Source: Desmodesmus armatus (Eukaryota > Chlorophyta > Chlorophyceae > Sphaeropleales > Scenedesmaceae). Taken from it: DNA of 64,000 bases. Made by a program: the position numbers and the translations under genes. The stretch lies in NCBI GenBank assembly GCA_007449985.2, contig VIIQ02000743.1:124001-188000 (forward strand). The letters are read 5' to 3'. The notes under the pieces were generated by a model, which searched no databases, had not been told where the DNA came from, and worked only from the letters and a program-made list of their open reading frames with translations. This document shows positions 24,245 through 36,200 of the stretch, piece after piece. Within the stretch, counting starts at the first letter, position 1; the number at the start of each line of letters is the position of its first letter.

Positions 24245-24992
24245 CAATCACACACACTGACAGCACCTGACAGGCATAACACCAGCCGGCACACCAGCCA
24301 CCCCCAAAACCTTGGCAAGCCTTGGAAGGGTCACAGCCTCACATTGCAGCATGCAGGGACGACCCTGATGAGGTATCAAGCACGCGCAAGCACATGCACC
24401 TGCCTGCACACCCACTTGCTCTGCATGCACGTGCACCACATAGTCCTCCCTCACCAAGCACACATCCGCTCAAGGTCAGGGCAAGCAGCTGTGATACAAG
24501 CTTGGCCTGAGCGACCTGCAACCTGGCCTGCCTCACTGAGGGCCCCTGATCCTGCACCATTTCCTGCATGCAACCTGGCCTGCCTTACCCCCTGCACCAA
24601 CTCCCGTCTGCCAGTCGCAGCAAGCATGTAAGCTCCGAAGCGCAGACAGCATAGTGCCCAGCGTGCGCGAGCACCTGCCTGCAGACCACTTGCTGTGCAT
24701 GCACCACAGAAACCCTCCGTCACCAAGCACACAGCCGCTCAAGCTTTGGGCAGGCAGCCGTGATACAATTCAGGCTGGAGCCACCTTAACCCTGGCCTGC
24801 CTCACCCCCTGATCCTGCACCAACTCCTGCCTGCCAGTCACAGCACGCATGCAAGCTCCGCAGCTCAGGCAGCAGGCGCCCTGCAGGAAACGCATGGGGC
24901 CATACGCCTGCTGGCAGCTTGCCGTGGCTTATGTAAACTTCCTGCAGCTTGCTGCTTGCTGTCAGGCCAGCATAGACTGCAGATGGTGCTGG
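24245..24992 (-). pseudogene. Decayed 3' coding tail of F-box/LRR gene 1
   Basis: Below the stop codon at 24993–24995 the sequence still aligns, in the same frame, with the C-terminal part of the second F-box gene. Readable pieces include YAGLTASSKLQEV and WPHAFPAGRLLPELRSL, followed by a new stop. The LRR-like end (ACITAACPDLERMCAW; compare CPRLERLCVW in gene 2) occurs twice, about 268 bp apart (about 24,462 and 24,731), so the tail has also been tandemly duplicated. Confidence 0.6.
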
Positions 24993-26150
24993 TCAGACAG
25001 GGTGAAACTGACCCCACCCAGACTCTGCGGGCGGTGTGATGTGTAGCTGCTGCAGCTGGGTTAGCTGGCCCAGCATTCCGAGCAAGTTTGCAGGGTCAAA
25101 GAAGACATCAAGCAGGTTCAGGCAGGCAAGCTGCGACAGGCCGTGCAGCTGGCTGGGTTCGATCCTCACACGCTCCAGGCAGAGCCACTGTAGCGCGGTG
25201 AGGCTCGCAAGCCAAGGAGTCATGCAGTACATACCACCGTTGCCATCAGGCTGCACCACATAGCTGCTTGATGGCCCTAGGTGAAGGCGAGTGAGGGCTG
25301 TCATGCTGCTTAGCCCTGCGAGGCCCCCTGCCAGGCGTGCTGAGATGCTGCCGGTTGTGAGGATGAGTGTCTGGAGTTTGACCAGGCAGCTGAGGTGCTG
25401 TGAGGCGTTTTTGCGCTCCTCAGAACCATCGATAGTCAGCAGAACCCTGCCAGTAGGGCTTTTCAGGCGTAGCTCCAGGTGGGTGAGGCTTGTCAGGGAT
25501 TTGAAGAAGTCGGTGTGTAGGGAGGGGCCCTGTGTGGATGGCGGTAAAGTGTCATCATCTGTGTGTCTCTGTTCGCAGTCGTAGCCAAGCATGGGGCTGC
25601 TGAAGGTGAAGTGCTGCAGGTTTGTCAGAGCTGCCACCTGCTTGTAGGCCGCGTCATACGAGAGGCAGATGCCCATGTGCAGCTTGGTCAAGGAGTTGAA
25701 GGCATTGGGGATGTCAGCACGGAAGTAGTGACTGCAGCAGCAGTAGTTTGTACCACCGTGCCATAAGGCACCACAGCCGTACAGCTCCAGCTCTTTCAGG
25801 GCTGGAAGCGGACTGTTGAGCTCCATGTTGAAGTTGGTGAGCTGCAGCCTTGTCAGGTGCTGGCCATGCTTGGGGAGCCACTTCGCAAAGCTGCCACAGC
25901 ACTGGCGCCGATAGTCCGGGATGTTGTGTGGCTTAAGTTCATATATGTCCCGCCATTCTTCGTACAGGTCATAGTCTCGCGGACTGTACCGCTCGAATGT
26001 GTGGCTGAAAGACAGCTGGGTCTTGGTGGCATGGTCTGCTGCTGCTCTCAGTCTGCTGTGGGCCAAACTGAAATCGGTCAGCCTCAGTTTCGGCGGCAGG
26101 CGCGCAGCTATGACCGCCAGTACTTCATCTGGAAAACTGAGTATATCCAT
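24993..26150 (-). CDS. F-box-like/leucine-rich-repeat protein 1, truncated by a nonsense codon
   Basis: The start MDILSFPDEVLAVIAARLPP is chosen because it is shared with gene 2; an ATG six codons upstream (26168) is an alternative. It is a single exon of 385 residues. Residues 1–45 resemble an F-box, the SKP1-binding part of SCF ubiquitin ligases. From about residue 100 there are LRR-like repeats, such as LTRLQLTNFNMELNSPLPALKELELYGC, SLTHLELRL and MTALTRLHLGPS. Relative to gene 2 the frame ends at a TGA where gene 2 has a TGG (Trp), removing about 100 C-terminal residues. The shortened protein could still fold, since the F-box and most LRRs remain. A substrate-recognition role is inferred; the substrate is unknown. 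Confidence 0.7.
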   Translation of the reverse strand: MDILSFPDEVLAVIAARLPPKLRLTDFSLAHSRLRAAADHATKTQLSFSHTFERYSPRDYDLYEEWRDIYELKPHNIPDYRRQCCGSFAKWLPKHGQHLTRLQLTNFNMELNSPLPALKELELYGCGALWHGGTNYCCCSHYFRADIPNAFNSLTKLHMGICLSYDAAYKQVAALTNLQHFTFSSPMLGYDCEQRHTDDDTLPPSTQGPSLHTDFFKSLTSLTHLELRLKSPTGRVLLTIDGSEERKNASQHLSCLVKLQTLILTTGSISARLAGGLAGLSSMTALTRLHLGPSSSYVVQPDGNGGMYCMTPWLASLTALQWLCLERVRIEPSQLHGLSQLACLNLLDVFFDPANLLGMLGQLTQLQQLHITPPAESGWGQFHPV

Positions 26151-27219
26151 TTCGGCCACAGGGAGCAACAGTTCTGAAGGCGGGAAGGTAGCTCAGCTGC
26201 AGAACAGTCGCAACTGTGCCCCAACTATAGCAATATCCAGACAGGATTCTTGGTTGCTTCTTTATCTGTCTTGGCACTCAAGTGGCTTCTTGCTGTCCGT
26301 TCGATGTCACAAGAAACCGCTGTCCTGCTAAGCCCCGTACTAATTTGTGTGACTTGAGGGAGCGGGAAACTGCAAATAGTGTACCATACATCTTTGAAAC
26401 AACTATCATATGCAGCTGCAGGTGATTCTGGCTGTGGCCATGAGGTCATCCCGTAGCCCTCCCTAGCTAGGATTCAGGGCAGGTTGGTGCTTGTTACAAT
26501 GACACAACCAAAGACACCCGGCTCTCAATGTGGAGTAAGGTTGGGCAAATGACGGGCAAGCCCTGGATGTTGAGTAACCAACACCCATGGCTACCAAAGA
26601 GGTGGCCTGCTGGTCACTCAGTAGCCAGCAGGTCCCTTGCACACCCCGAACGACCACGAGCCGCATGCCAAGGCAACACCAACATGAGAAAGACAAACCT
26701 GAGAAAGACCTACATGCAAGGCATGCAAGGCCCACCAAGGCACCCAGCACTCACTGCCCCCCACCCCCTCTCAAACTACTATTTAGCTACCCCTGAGCTT
26801 TGGCGACCTTCGGAGTTGGTTGGAGTGGGGTTGTTTTGGTGACCAGGCGACTGTACGCTGTAGAGGCTATGCTTGCGAATGGTCACTTGCCACTTGTACT
26901 AACCAGTGTACTACTGTGTGCTGCCAACAATATGATCAAAAATGCCTGTTCGAACCATCAACACAGAAGCAGGACGAATGAGCAGGACAGTACAGGTGCT
27001 GCGCTCTGCAAGGATAGCAAAGCGCTCCTACCAGAAGATATGGTACATTGTTCACAAGAAGGATTGGTAGCACAAACACGCTCAAAACCTCAACCTCAAT
27101 CACTTTTCCAAGAGGCCTGCAGCACTCTGGACCCATCTCTTGGAAGATACTGATTGTTGGCTCGGGCCAAAATTTCCAACAATTTTTTTGTACCTTACAG
27201 CCACTCATGATTGGCCTGA
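26151..27219. other. Intergenic region between the two F-box genes
   Basis: About 26,170–26,460 is the upstream region of gene 1 and is related to 29,060–29,345 upstream of gene 2 (shared TGTCCTGCTAAG, CTTGAGGGAG and CTGTGGCCATGAG segments), so the promoters were copied with the genes. About 26,460–27,219 shows no supported feature. Confidence 0.5.
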
Positions 27220-27561
27220 TCAGGCAACACATACCAGCCCTAACAGGGCCTTTAACAACACCTCACACATTGGCAGACAAGCCACCAGCTTCCACACCAG
27301 CTGCCCAACAAACTTGGCGAGCCTTGCAGGGGTAACAGCCTCAACCTGCACATGCACCTGTGCCTGCCTGCCTTCACACACACGCACTTGCTGTACATGC
27401 ACAACACAGTCGAGCACAAGCGCATGCACGTGGCCGCCAGGAAACTGTCTGTGCACGCAACATAGTCATGCACAAGTGCAGGAAGCTGCCTGCCAGGTTT
27501 GAAACACACAGGCTGTGTGCGCAAAGCACAGCCCAGCCCAGCGCAGCATGGCATTCCTCTC
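27220..27561 (-). other. 3' flank of F-box/LRR gene 2
   Basis: It is related to the flank of gene 1 at about 24,245–24,460 (shared EAVT-xx-RLAK-like open segment on the minus strand, around 24,300 and 27,310). It is probably 3' UTR or decayed coding sequence of the ancestral tail. Confidence 0.4.
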
Positions 27562-29028
27562 TCACCACACACACAGCCGCTCAAGGCGAGGGCATGCAGC
27601 CGTGATACAAGCGAGACTGGACCCTGCGTGCTGGCCTGCCTCACCCCCTGGTCCTGCACCAACAGCTGCGTGCTGGCACTGCCAGCACTGGCACAGCTGC
27701 TGGCAGCGAGCATACAAGCTGCGCAGCTCAGGCAGCAGGCGCCCTGCAGGAAACGCATGGGGCCATACGCCTGCTGGCAGCCAGCCGTGGTCTAGCACAA
27801 CTTCCTGCAGCTTGCTGCTAGCTGTCAAGCCAGCATAGGCTTCTGACGGGGCCGGCCAGAAAGGGTAATGCTCAGCCCACCCAGACTCCGTCGGCGGGAT
27901 GATGTGCAGCTGCTGCAGCCTGGTCAGGTTTCCTAGCAATTCAAGCAGGCTTGCAGGGTCGAAGAACACATCGACCAGATACAGGCAGGCAAGCTGTGAC
28001 AGGCCGTGCAGCTGGCTGGGTTCGATCCCCACGCGCTCCAGGCAGAGCCACTGCAGTGCGGTGAGGCTCTTAAGCCAAGACGTCCCGCAGTAGATCCCCA
28101 TGGTGCCATCAGGCTGATAAGCCACGCACTTTATCGATGGCCCCAGGTGAAGGCGGGTGAGGGCTGTCATGCTGTTTAGCCCTGTGAGGCCCTCTGCCAG
28201 GCGAGAAGAAATGCTGCCGGTTGTCAGGATGAGTGTCTGGAGCTTCACCAGGCAGCTGAGGTGCTGTGAGGCATTCTTGTGCTTTTCACAACCATCGATG
28301 GTCAGCACGGGCTTGCCGGTAGGGCCTGGTGCTATGTGAAGCTCCAGGTGTGTCAGGTTTGTCAGGGTTCGGAAGAAGTCGCTGCTCAGGCAGGGTTCAT
28401 GTTTAAACCCGAACTGCAAGTCGGCCGGGGGCCCTCGGCAGCCGTAGCCCAAAACACGCACGGGGCTGCTGAAGGTGAAGTGCTGCAGGTTTGTCAGTGC
28501 TGCCACCTGCTGGTACGTCTCGGTGTCAAAGGTGCAGATGCCCATGTGCAGCTTGGTCAATGAGGTGAAGGCATTGGGGATGTCAGCACGGACGATGCGG
28601 TCACAGCAGCTGAAATCATCCTCGTCGTGCCACAGAGCACTACAGCCGTACAGCTCCAGCTCTTTCAGGGCTGGAAGCGGGCTGTTGAGCTCCATGTTGA
28701 AGTTGGTGAGCCGCAGCCTTGTCAAGTGCTGGCCATGCTTGAGAAGCCAGTTTGCAAAGCTGTCACAGCACTCGCGTCGATAGTCTGGAATGCCACGTGG
28801 GTCCTTGCACATATTGTACCAGACATCCTCCCACTGCTCCCTCAGCGCAGAGTCCCTTAGACTGCGCCGCTCGAATGTGTGGCTGAAAGACAGCTGGGTC
28901 GTGGTGGCATGGTCTGCTGCTGCTCCCAGTCTGCTGTGGGCCAAACTGAAATTGGTCAGCCTCATTTTCGGCGGCAGGTGCGCAGCTATGACTGCCAGTA
29001 CTTCATCTGAAAAATTGAGTATATCCAT
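27562..29028 (-). CDS. F-box-like/leucine-rich-repeat protein 2
   Basis: A single exon of 488 residues from the conserved start MDILNFSDEVLAVIAAHLPP (an upstream in-frame ATG at 29058 is possible). Residues 1–45 are F-box-like. Residues about 100–430 form irregular LRRs, including LTRLRLTNFNMELNSPL, LTHLELHI, LVKLQTLILTTGSIS, LTALQWLCLERVGIEPSQL and LTRLQQLHIIPP. The C-terminus ends CPRLERLCVW. It is about 80% alike to gene 1 by eye and extends about 100 residues further. LRR-type F-box proteins recruit substrates to SCF ubiquitin ligases in nucleus or cytoplasm; that role is inferred from family. Confidence 0.75.
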   Translation of the reverse strand: MDILNFSDEVLAVIAAHLPPKMRLTNFSLAHSRLGAAADHATTTQLSFSHTFERRSLRDSALREQWEDVWYNMCKDPRGIPDYRRECCDSFANWLLKHGQHLTRLRLTNFNMELNSPLPALKELELYGCSALWHDEDDFSCCDRIVRADIPNAFTSLTKLHMGICTFDTETYQQVAALTNLQHFTFSSPVRVLGYGCRGPPADLQFGFKHEPCLSSDFFRTLTNLTHLELHIAPGPTGKPVLTIDGCEKHKNASQHLSCLVKLQTLILTTGSISSRLAEGLTGLNSMTALTRLHLGPSIKCVAYQPDGTMGIYCGTSWLKSLTALQWLCLERVGIEPSQLHGLSQLACLYLVDVFFDPASLLELLGNLTRLQQLHIIPPTESGWAEHYPFWPAPSEAYAGLTASSKLQEVVLDHGWLPAGVWPHAFPAGRLLPELRSLYARCQQLCQCWQCQHAAVGAGPGGEAGQHAGSSLACITAACPRLERLCVW

Positions 29029-30218
29029 GTCCGCCAATTGGCTTTGCAAAGCCAGCAATACGACAGGGAAAAGACAGGAAGGTAGCTGTCAGCTGGAGTG
29101 AGTGTGCACCAGATAGAGCAACAAGAACCCCAGAAAGGAGTTGTGATTGTTTGTATTGGAAATGTGGCTTCCTGCTGTCCGTTCCCACGAAGTTGCAAGT
29201 AAACCGCTGTCCTGCTAAGTCCCGTACAGTTTCGACACTTGAGGGAGATGTGACCGGGAACTGTACATGGGGAAACAGATGCACTGCAACCTTATTATAC
29301 TGCAGGTGATCCTGACTGTGGCCATGAGTTCATCGCCAGGCACATGCCCTGCCAAGGTTCTTAGGGTACAGTTGGTAGTGTACACTTCTGTTGTTTGGTA
29401 ACAGCCAACCCTTCCCACGTTTTGTCCATATCTTGCATCCAATCAATCCGCCTCGCTCAAAGCCACATCATGCCTTGACTTCACTTGGCCAGTTCAGAAG
29501 TGCACATCATTCGGCGTGTTTGTGTCACAAGTGCCAGAGTGGCCAATCCCACCCTTGGTAGCTGTCCCAGGCAGACCACTCCTCATGAATGAATTTTGTC
29601 ACAAGCACACAAGGCAGACTGCCAGTACAACCCTAGCACACCACCCAGCTGTCAGCAGCATAAGGCAACCGCAGCTGCAACCCGAAACATGAGCCAAGGA
29701 AGAAAGTCTCAGCCATCCGACGGGCGACTGCTACTGTCAGCACAACACTTGCTGCTACAGACACACACTGTGTACAATGCTGATCTGCATTGCAGCAACA
29801 AACACACAAGACACCACGTCACACTCCTGGTGCTGTTCAGACAACATGGGTGACACGGGCCCACTCGGCGACAACACAGCATGGCACGAAGCACAAAGCA
29901 CAACACAGCACGCCGGTGCTTGAGCATTATAGCTGATAAGTCACCTTTGGAGGCTTGCCCTGTCACCTTTGAAAGGCATGCACCCGATGCTTTAGAGGCA
30001 ACACGCGCATGAAGCAAACCAGCACACTGCCGCACATCACACAAATCCACACCAGCAAGCCACACACACCACCAGCCGAAGCTATTGCAGCAAACGGCTG
30101 TCTGCTAGAAGGGACACGCATGCACACACCCATGCATGCTCACTAAGACGGACCCTTGTGAGCATGCATGCGTACGCATGCGCTCCCTCTCCTGACACAC
30201 TCAGGCGCAAATGACCCA
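29029..30218. other. Intergenic region between F-box gene 2 and SPT6
   Basis: It holds the upstream region of F-box gene 2 (about 29,029–29,345), the right copy of the flanking direct repeat (about 29,380–29,690) and the SPT6 3' flank. No gene is supported. Confidence 0.5.
29380..29690 (+). repeat. Right copy of the direct repeat flanking the F-box pair
   Basis: It matches 23,620–24,110 in the same orientation with small indels. It may mark the boundary of an amplified unit containing an F-box gene. Confidence 0.7.
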
Positions 30219-33200
30219 CTACCGCGCCGGCCCATATCCGTACTGCTGCTGCGGTGGCGGCTGGTACCCGCCTGCTGCTGGGTTATACCCCGGCTGGTAC
30301 CCTCCCGGTGGCTGGGGCGGGACACCCCCCTGGTAGTATCCACCTGCTGCTGGCGCTGGCGGGCCGGGTGGCCGGCCCCCATAGCCACCTGCTGCTGCTG
30401 CTGCTGGCGGTGCAGGCCTGTACGGATGTACCGGCTGCCCTGGATAGCCTCCAGCCCCATACCCGGCTGCTGCTGCTGCTGAGGTGCGTAGCCACCCTGG
30501 GGGTTGAACCCAGGTTGGCCATACCCTGCTGCTGGCTGACCATAGCCTGCAGCCACAGACAGAGACAGCGGACACGATCTTACTCAGAGACGGGTGCTTA
30601 TGTGCCGTTCTAGCATCCATTCGCCTGGGCTGGGGCCAACCAAGCACGTTCAGTGCTAAGCTGCGACAATCTGACAACACCTTGTCCCATGACCATTGTC
30701 AAACACATCGTGCAAGCTGCTTCCACAACAACTTTCTGGCAGGTGACACTGTTCATGGTGTTTGGCGGCGCATGAATGACGCACGGGACAAGCAACTCGC
30801 GGCTTCCAGCAGCGTGGGAACCCCAACATCACTCGCATAGCTGGTGACTCCCAGATGATGCCTTTCGCACCTGCAGGTCCTGGTGGGCCTCCCATGCGCT
30901 GCTGCCCCTGTGCCACCTGCTTCTTCTTGTAGTTGGGGTCCCGCTTGAAGGCATCCAACACCCGCTCAACCTCTGAATAGGTCTTCTGACGGAAGAAGAA
31001 GCCTGGACGCAGATACCATGAGGGGAAGGGGTGGGGAGCATGAGTTCTGGGCCTGGAACTTTGGATACACCAGACTTATTGCTGGCAGGGCAAAAGCTAG
31101 CTGACTAGGGTGTGTGTACAGCTTGCTGCTCGTCCCACATACACAAGAGCGTGCAGGCCATTCGCTTGAGCCCAAAGATGGCGAGCAACGAAACAACCAC
31201 GCAGTGCCAAACGTCTTACAGAAAAACGCACAAGCAGACAGCATTGTCAACTACTGCACTGTGGCTGGACAAGCACGCAGCTGAAGAGGACCCAGCAGCC
31301 CCCTGGTACCCCCCCCCCCCCCAATTGAACTCAGCAGCGGAACAACTCACCCTTGGGTGTGATGTTGAACCACTCCCGGTAGATGCTAGACTCCGGCCCG
31401 CCCGCGCCATATGCGATGTAGGCAGTGCCAGGCCGTGCGGCATCAATGGCCACGCAGTAGGCTCCGCTCTGCGCATTCTGCTGCGACAGCGTCTGCCTGA
31501 TGTGCTTGTTGACAGCGGTGTTGTCGCCGTCGGCGTACTTCCGGTGGTTGCGCACCTGGGTCACGTTCTCCACCAGAGGCTCCACATACCTGAGCAGGCA
31601 AAGAACGGAGGGCGATTCAGTGGGGACGGTGCACACAAGATGGCTAACGCTTGACACACACGCTTGAAACACTACGTCAGTGGCAGTTTGCCTGCAACTG
31701 CCATTGATGTATGACTGATTGTTGGAACCCCTTGGCCTGCCTCCCCAGTGTTGTAGAGCATAGCCAGGGCCCTGGCCCAGACCCGCAAACACTACAGCAG
31801 CTGGGCTGCCTTGTGTAGTGCTGCCAACATTGGCTGACAGTATGGCAGGAGACAGCTGGCTGCTTAGCAATGTGGTGCAGCAGCAGCAGCAGCAGCAGCA
31901 GCCGGCGGCTCACCTGGCCACCACCTCATCCAGGTCATCGTACTGCTCCTCGTCATTGGGGGACAGCTCGATGCGCAGCGGGGGAACAAGGCGAGCCTGG
32001 ACACAGCAGCACACAAAGCCCTTATATATTGGGATACACCTGTGTTACACTAGTATACGCAAAGGAACACACCTGTGTACAGTACACACAGTGCTATCTT
32101 TGTTGTTGTTGGAAGAACATACGTTCAAACAACTAAACAATCACGCTGACAACACAGCAGCAACACTGCAAAACCACACATAAGCCAGTGAACCCAGTGC
32201 TTGCTGTTGCAAGGGCCTATCCAACACTGTGCGTTCCAGGACCCCCCCCCCCCCCCGTCATGGCCACCCGCCCCCACTCCTGAAGCTATTGTAGCTGTTC
32301 TTACAAATGTAGCTCCATAAGCCTCGTTGGCTCCCTGTGCATTCTTCTTCGCAGGCAAGGCCTGAGCCACGTAACGGTACCGTTAACATGAACAACAGAT
32401 CAGTTGCACACCTGCTTTAATGGTTTGTCCTTTGCCTCCTTTATGTCCACGTTGAGCATGAGGGGCCCTGTGTTCAGTGCTGCCAGCTTGATGGTGGCGC
32501 TGATGTGGCTCAGCCGCTCAGCCAGTGTGGGCTTCATGGCGGGCCTGAACAGGGCACTGCCGATGGGAGCCTCCTGAAGCTCAGCAGCAACCTGCGGGGT
32601 GGGGGGGTGGGGGGGGGGGCAGGTGACGGGGTAAGTCTAGGGCAGGGTAAGATTGACACAAGAGTAGTGTTTGTCACATTCAGCTGTGGAGCCTCCTGCA
32701 GCTCAGCAGCAACCTGCAAGGGGGCTCGGAAGGCAAGGCAGAAGACGGCAGCAGGGCAGGAACAGGTGAGCGCACCACGATTGTCATGGTTGTAGTCACA
32801 CCCAGCTGTGGAATGCCCCGCAGCATGACAGCAACCTGTGAGGGGGGGGGGGCACAAGGGAGCAGCAGGACAGAAATTGGACAAGATTGGTAAAACCACC
32901 GTATTGGTGACACCAGCCGATGAGCGTCCTGCAGCAAGGGAACAGCAGGGTGGTATCGTTGCCACCCGGCACCCACCTCAGCTCCCCGCAGGTTCCTCCA
33001 CAGCGGGTGCTCGATGGGGCGTGCCTGCAGCTGCCGCCGCTGCGTCGGCACACGCCTGCTGGGTGTGGCTGCTCCTGCTCCTGAGGTTTGTCTGGCAGCT
33101 TGTAGCTGCTGTCGACCTGCCTGCAGTACTGCTCCTCCCACCTGTCCGTGTCCTGGAGGTACGCACTTGTAGTGGACAGGGTGACATTGTACCTGGAAAG

Positions 33201-36200
33201 CAAGACCAGCCAGGGTTTTGTGAGCCTCTGGATCTTCGACGTGACGTGACACGAAACATTGCAACGCGACCGTACACGTAAGAAACTGCTAGTGAGGAGC
33301 TTCCGTCACTCAAACCAAGCACAAACATCCTGATCATGCAGCCCAAGCTGCTGTTTCACAACCCTGATTCAAATGCACTGATACGAGTCAATGAACCAGC
33401 GAGGCCGGGCAATGCTGGCTGCCACAGCACACAGCCGGCACAGCACATGCACGATCCATGCCTGCCAGCAACAGCCAGCGCCTCCTTACTTGCGCCTGGG
33501 TCCCCCCTCTGCTGCATCCTGCCTCTCGCCGATGTCGGTGGCCAAGATGCGTGCTGTCACCACCTGCCCATGGCGGAACACCTCGCCCAGTTTGATGTAG
33601 GAGTCCTGGCTGCTTACTTGGTCCTGCACACATCCAGTAGCACACATGGTGACACACAAACAAACGTGCTTGAGCAACACTAGCATGAACAGCCTGTCCA
33701 ATGAAACAGTCTGTGCACCCATCTTGCCTGCACACCGTATTCAACTCATCCAAGCCCAAACACGTCAGAATGCGCACAAGGAGGCTGCTGCGTCACACCT
33801 GTGATTGCCCCCCCCCCCCGTGCACATGCAAGTCACACAGCCCAGTTCAGACAGTCCCCATATGATACTGTCGCCTCCCACATTTGAAAAAGCGCATACA
33901 AGTGGAATTCTCCGCCTCTGTGGCGTCAGACCCTGTGCCTGCTGCACATACCTGGGGTATGAATGCCTCCATGCCGTTGTTCTGCAGGATGACCTTCACC
34001 TCCGCCTCACCCACCCACACCACCTTGCCCTCAACCAGGCGGCCAACCTGCAGCAGTACAGATTGCAGAGCGGCACGCACACTCAGACATGCAGGAGTGG
34101 TGCCACAGCCACGGCTTAGCACACACTGCCTCGTGTGCATTTTTGCAACTTGCGCTTTGACTACTCGCATGAGCTGACCATACTATTCATAAGGCACGTG
34201 CCACTGCGACACAGCACAATCAGCACGCCACGGCACGGCACGGGTTGAGGGTATGGGGTCCCCTAAACCCTAGACCCTGCCATGCTCCTCACCTTGAGGC
34301 TGTCAGGTGTCTCCCCGTGCCTCAGGTAGAAGGCCTGCTCCTCGCTGGGGGAGGCCGCCCCCACGCGCACCTCCCCGTACGGCGCCAGCAGCTCATACAG
34401 CATGTCTGACAGCGTCATCAGTTTGTGCTCGTAGTTGTTGTGCTCCGCCACACTGTACAGGTCCAGCTGCACACACAAACAGATAAAGTAACAGGTGAAT
34501 ATTCCCATGATGATTAACACGTCTGCGGGGCGGAACGCACGTCTGAGCCTATTCTGTCATCATGGATGTAACTCATGTGTTCAGAACACGACGCCCCACC
34601 ACGCGACACAACACGGCACAACAGATGATGAGAAATAATGAGGCAGTTGCGGCTAACGAGCAAGGATGACTATGGTTGTGCCGCTCTACGTAATGCACGG
34701 TTGAGCGCTGTGCAGAGCCGTCGTCGTCCGCTTGCGCAGTTGGCACCACTGCCAGCGGCTCATGACTGTCATCCAGTGCGGGTGGAGGTGCTGGAGCGCT
34801 GAGCATGCAGGCAACACTGTGCTAGACATAAACTGAAAGCCGACGTCGCAAATCCAAGTCGTTATCTAGCATTTGGTGTATATCGCGCGTCAAAACTGAT
34901 ATAACGTGTCGCTACATCCACTCACCGCCTTGAGGGTGGTAGGTGCCTCAATAGCTGTGCGCACGTCTGCAGTTTCCACCCCTTCCATGTCTTCGAAGGC
35001 GTCCGCCAACACAATCTGCAGCACGGCAATACGCAGTCCTCTCAGTCAGTGCCCATAGCTAGCCTGGGTTACTGAAAAGCTTGGTGCTGGGCCATACCAT
35101 CTCCTCGACCAGCAGAAAGAACACAGTCAACACCAACATCTGTGCTGCCTGGATAGGGGCTGACGCAGAAACACACGCGCAGCAGCAGCAGCCAAACAAG
35201 TCAGCAGGCATCAGAAATAAAAGACTCTTGCAGTTTGCGTGAGCCGCAACACACACAGCACCGTGACTGGAAAGCAGATTGCAACTACTGCAACACATCT
35301 ATTGCAACAGGGAACCACCATGCCAGGCACACAAGAGAGGTGTCTGGCGCTCATAGGGATTGCAGCTGCACAGTACGTACATGCACCCCATGGCAACCAC
35401 ACACCTGCAGCATAGGCTCGTTCTGTATCCCGATAACATGTGATTGCCGAACACCCAACACCATGTCCCAAGTGCAAAGTGCAAACCACAGCAGCGCACA
35501 TGTCTGCATTCAGGGACTGCTGTTGGTTCAGGAAGGACCATGCCAAGCTACCTGTGCTCAACAACACTGCAGCTGTGCCGCACACGCACACACTCCACCA
35601 CGCACCTGAAGCATGGGCTCGTTCTGTGGCTGTATCCTGATGTCATCCACAGCATCAAACTCCGCCTCGTTCTGCAGGGCTGCCACACTGCCGTGCCGCA
35701 CCCGTAAGCACGAGGCCGCGTTGAGGAACACTGTCTTGCCCAGCTGGGCCATATCACCCTGACCCCCAGAGTTGAAGGACGAGTCCGCCTGTGGTGCATG
35801 AAAATGGGACAAAATGGGACAAGTAATGGCGAACAGCACATCAGCAGATGTGCGGCCGCCCAGGACCCTTATGTACTACGCAGTGCGCACTGCACTTGCT
35901 GACGCGCCGCCCACGTGGCCATGCCAGCAGTTGCAATTTCTGTAATCATGACTACCTTACACATTTGTTGAGTAGATAGGTGCGACAGCAAGGAGATACA
36001 CCTAGTTGTTGACTGGGCCATGCATGTGCAGCCGTTTGTCACCAGACCCGTGCTGACTGAGCCCTGCTGCGGCTGCACACACCGCCTCTGCGCAAAGATG
36101 TCAGCACTGCTGCATCATCAGACACCCTTAGAAACAGGCGTCAAGGTCTCCTGGTTGTCCAACCCAACATACCTGCTTCAGCAGTTCAACACGTGTCTTC

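Noticed and set aside
30143..30556. Open frame covering the SPT6 C-terminal exon in a Gln/Arg/Ser-rich reading
   Set aside because: Only its first third (GYGQPAAGYGQPGFNPQGGY) is plausible; after the CAG run the Gly/Tyr/Pro-rich frame with its own stop at 30219 is the expected one.
32125..32370. Possible extra SPT6 exon (reading QALPAKKNAQGANEAYGATF)
   Set aside because: Exons 34 and 35 already join in phase and match the SH2 sequence without it.
34261..34277. Interstitial telomere as a sign of a chromosome fusion
   Set aside because: Fewer than two full CCCTAAA units; chance occurrence is likely.
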